This document shows positions 63,055 through 64,000 of a stretch of DNA of 64,000 nucleotides, piece after piece; positions within the stretch are counted from its first letter, which is position 1; each line of letters opens with the position of its first letter. Below the pieces are notes generated by a model. The model had not been told where the DNA came from. It made no database searches and was given only the letters and a program-made list of their open reading frames with translations. Both the position numbers and the translations under genes were made by a program. Source of the stretch: Paraburkholderia edwinii. Lineage in GTDB: Bacteria; Pseudomonadota; Gammaproteobacteria; Burkholderiales; Burkholderiaceae. The stretch is taken from NCBI RefSeq assembly GCF_019428685.1, contig NZ_CP080096.1, positions 2,232,001 to 2,296,000 of the forward strand, read 5' to 3'.

Positions 63055-64000
63055 GACGCAGCGCCACACTCCCCCGCGCCACAATCGGCTGATGCGTCAT
63101 TGTCAGCGTGATCACGATACCGGTTAGCAGCAATACGCCGGCAATGGCGAAGGCCCAATCGAAGCCTCCTGTGTTCGCGATCACATAACCGGTGACGATC
63201 GGCGCAAGCAGCCCGAACACATTCCCGCCGACGATCACAAACCCCATCGCCTTAGCGATATCGCGCTGGTTCGGCAGCATATCGGAGAGCAGCGAGAAGT
63301 TGGTCGCGTTGGTCGCCGCGATGCCGGAGAGCGACACCGTCAACACTGCAACGAGCGCGACGAAGCTCGTTGCAAGCGGCACCAGCAGAATCGCCGCGCC
63401 GCACATCATCGACACCGCGATCGCGTGACGCCGCCGTCCCGACATCACGCCCGCGCGCTTCACATAGCGGTCGCTAAGGAACCCGGCCAGCACCGCGAGC
63501 ACCACGGCGCCGCCATAGGGCACGCCGCTCAGCCAGCCGCTATTCGTGACCGACAGATGACGCGTCATCTGCAGATACGACGGCAGCCACGTCAGAAAAA
63601 GATACTGCGCATAGATGTTGCAACCCTCGGTGAGCGCGATGCCCCACAGCGTGCGCGACCGCAGAAGCCGCATCAAACCATCGGGCTCGCCCTCGGCCTG
63701 CGCCGGCGCGCCGTTGTTGCGCTCGCGCAGGATCATTTCGCGTTCGGCCTGCGAGAGCCAGTGCGTGCGCTCGGGCGTGTTGAACAACGCCAGCCATAGC
63801 ACGAGCCATACGAAACCGATCGCTCCCGAAATGACGAACGCCCAGCGCCACCCGAATGCGGCGATCAGAAAGCCGATCAAGGCCAGACAGAACGCCGGCC
63901 CCGCGAACGAGCCCGCATTGAAAATGGCATTGGCCACGCCGCGTTCGCGCGCCGGAATCCATTGGCGCACGGTTTTTGCGCAGACCGGGTTGCTGCTCGC
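63041..64000 (-). CDS. MFS transporter, anion:cation symporter type (cut by window edge)
   Basis: At least 319 residues, open at the right edge, so the N-terminal third lies outside. Visible: WIPARERGVANAIFNAGSFA, typical of the ACS family (hexuronate, glucarate, tartrate transporters), then WRWAFVISGAIGFVWLVLWL, the TPERTHWLSQAEREMIL loop, LWGIALTEGCNIYAQYLFL, SGWLSGVPYGGAVVLAVLAG and GFLSDRYVKRAG (motif A-like). It ends with two more helices and RPARS. It converges with the LDH2-type gene. Import of a sugar acid for that enzyme is a sensible guess. Confidence 0.92.
   Translation of the reverse strand, partial: ASSNPVCAKTVRQWIPARERGVANAIFNAGSFAGPAFCLALIGFLIAAFGWRWAFVISGAIGFVWLVLWLALFNTPERTHWLSQAEREMILRERNNGAPAQAEGEPDGLMRLLRSRTLWGIALTEGCNIYAQYLFLTWLPSYLQMTRHLSVTNSGWLSGVPYGGAVVLAVLAGFLSDRYVKRAGVMSGRRRHAIAVSMMCGAAILLVPLATSFVALVAVLTVSLSGIAATNATNFSLLSDMLPNQRDIAKAMGFVIVGGNVFGLLAPIVTGYVIANTGGFDWAFAIAGVLLLTGIVITLTMTHQPIVARGSVALRPARS

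Overview
The window reads as a chromosome or megaplasmid segment of a Burkholderiales bacterium, most likely Burkholderia, Paraburkholderia or Caballeronia. The reasons are high GC, a Burkholderia-type general porin, a 13-gene type VI secretion locus in a familiar beta-proteobacterial layout, tandem universal stress proteins, and typical methyl-accepting and GGDEF-EAL signalling proteins. Genus and protein names come from recognising sequence features; no database was searched.

Left part (1-31 kb) is a mosaic of small accessory units. The first 2.4 kb is eroded: the end of an IS110-type transposase, possible insertion-sequence ends, the tail of a NorD/CbbO-like gene, and an aldo/keto reductase with an internal deletion. 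Then come a Tat-exported alpha/beta hydrolase, a lipoprotein stub, a tandem universal stress protein, a 1.7 kb-residue kinase/ATPase/histidine kinase hybrid divergent from a FixJ-type regulator, a BON-domain protein, a metallo-beta-lactamase-fold enzyme, an ABATE-domain regulator coupled to an esterase-like hydrolase, a porin, small secreted proteins (two are paralogues), an RclC/YkgB-like membrane protein and a DUF4239 membrane protein. A four-gene operon (20356-24642: NTF2-like, amidase, polysaccharide-deacetylase-fold hydrolase, MmgE/PrpD) looks like a small catabolic pathway for an amide or cyclic imide. A COG0523 GTPase coupled to a Cys-rich small protein, an NAD-dependent epimerase-like protein and an Rrf2 regulator follow.

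Middle (29-36.5 kb) is a signalling block, all on the minus strand: a membrane PAS-GGDEF-EAL protein, a chemoreceptor, and a NarL-type regulator overlapping its histidine kinase.

The main feature is the type VI secretion system at 36.9-57.3 kb. Two divergent operons leave a 685-bp control region: tssJ-K-L-M-A on the minus strand and tssB-C-hcp-tssE-F-G-clpV on the plus strand, then vgrG, a MORN-like (YwqK-type) protein and a convergent DUF4280 PAAR-like tip protein. All core parts are present. No Fha/PpkA/PppA phosphorylation module and no recognisable toxin is seen in the window. TssM lacks a Walker A motif, TssL ends in an Ala-Pro repeat encoded by a 12-bp DNA repeat, and three degenerate 26-bp repeats lie upstream of tssB.

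Right end (57.5-64 kb): a TehA-type transporter, a porin remnant directly after it, a cytochrome P450, a small unknown protein, an FCD regulator with two winged helices, an LDH2-type dehydrogenase and a convergent MFS transporter that runs off the window. The last three probably form a carbon-source uptake and oxidation unit.
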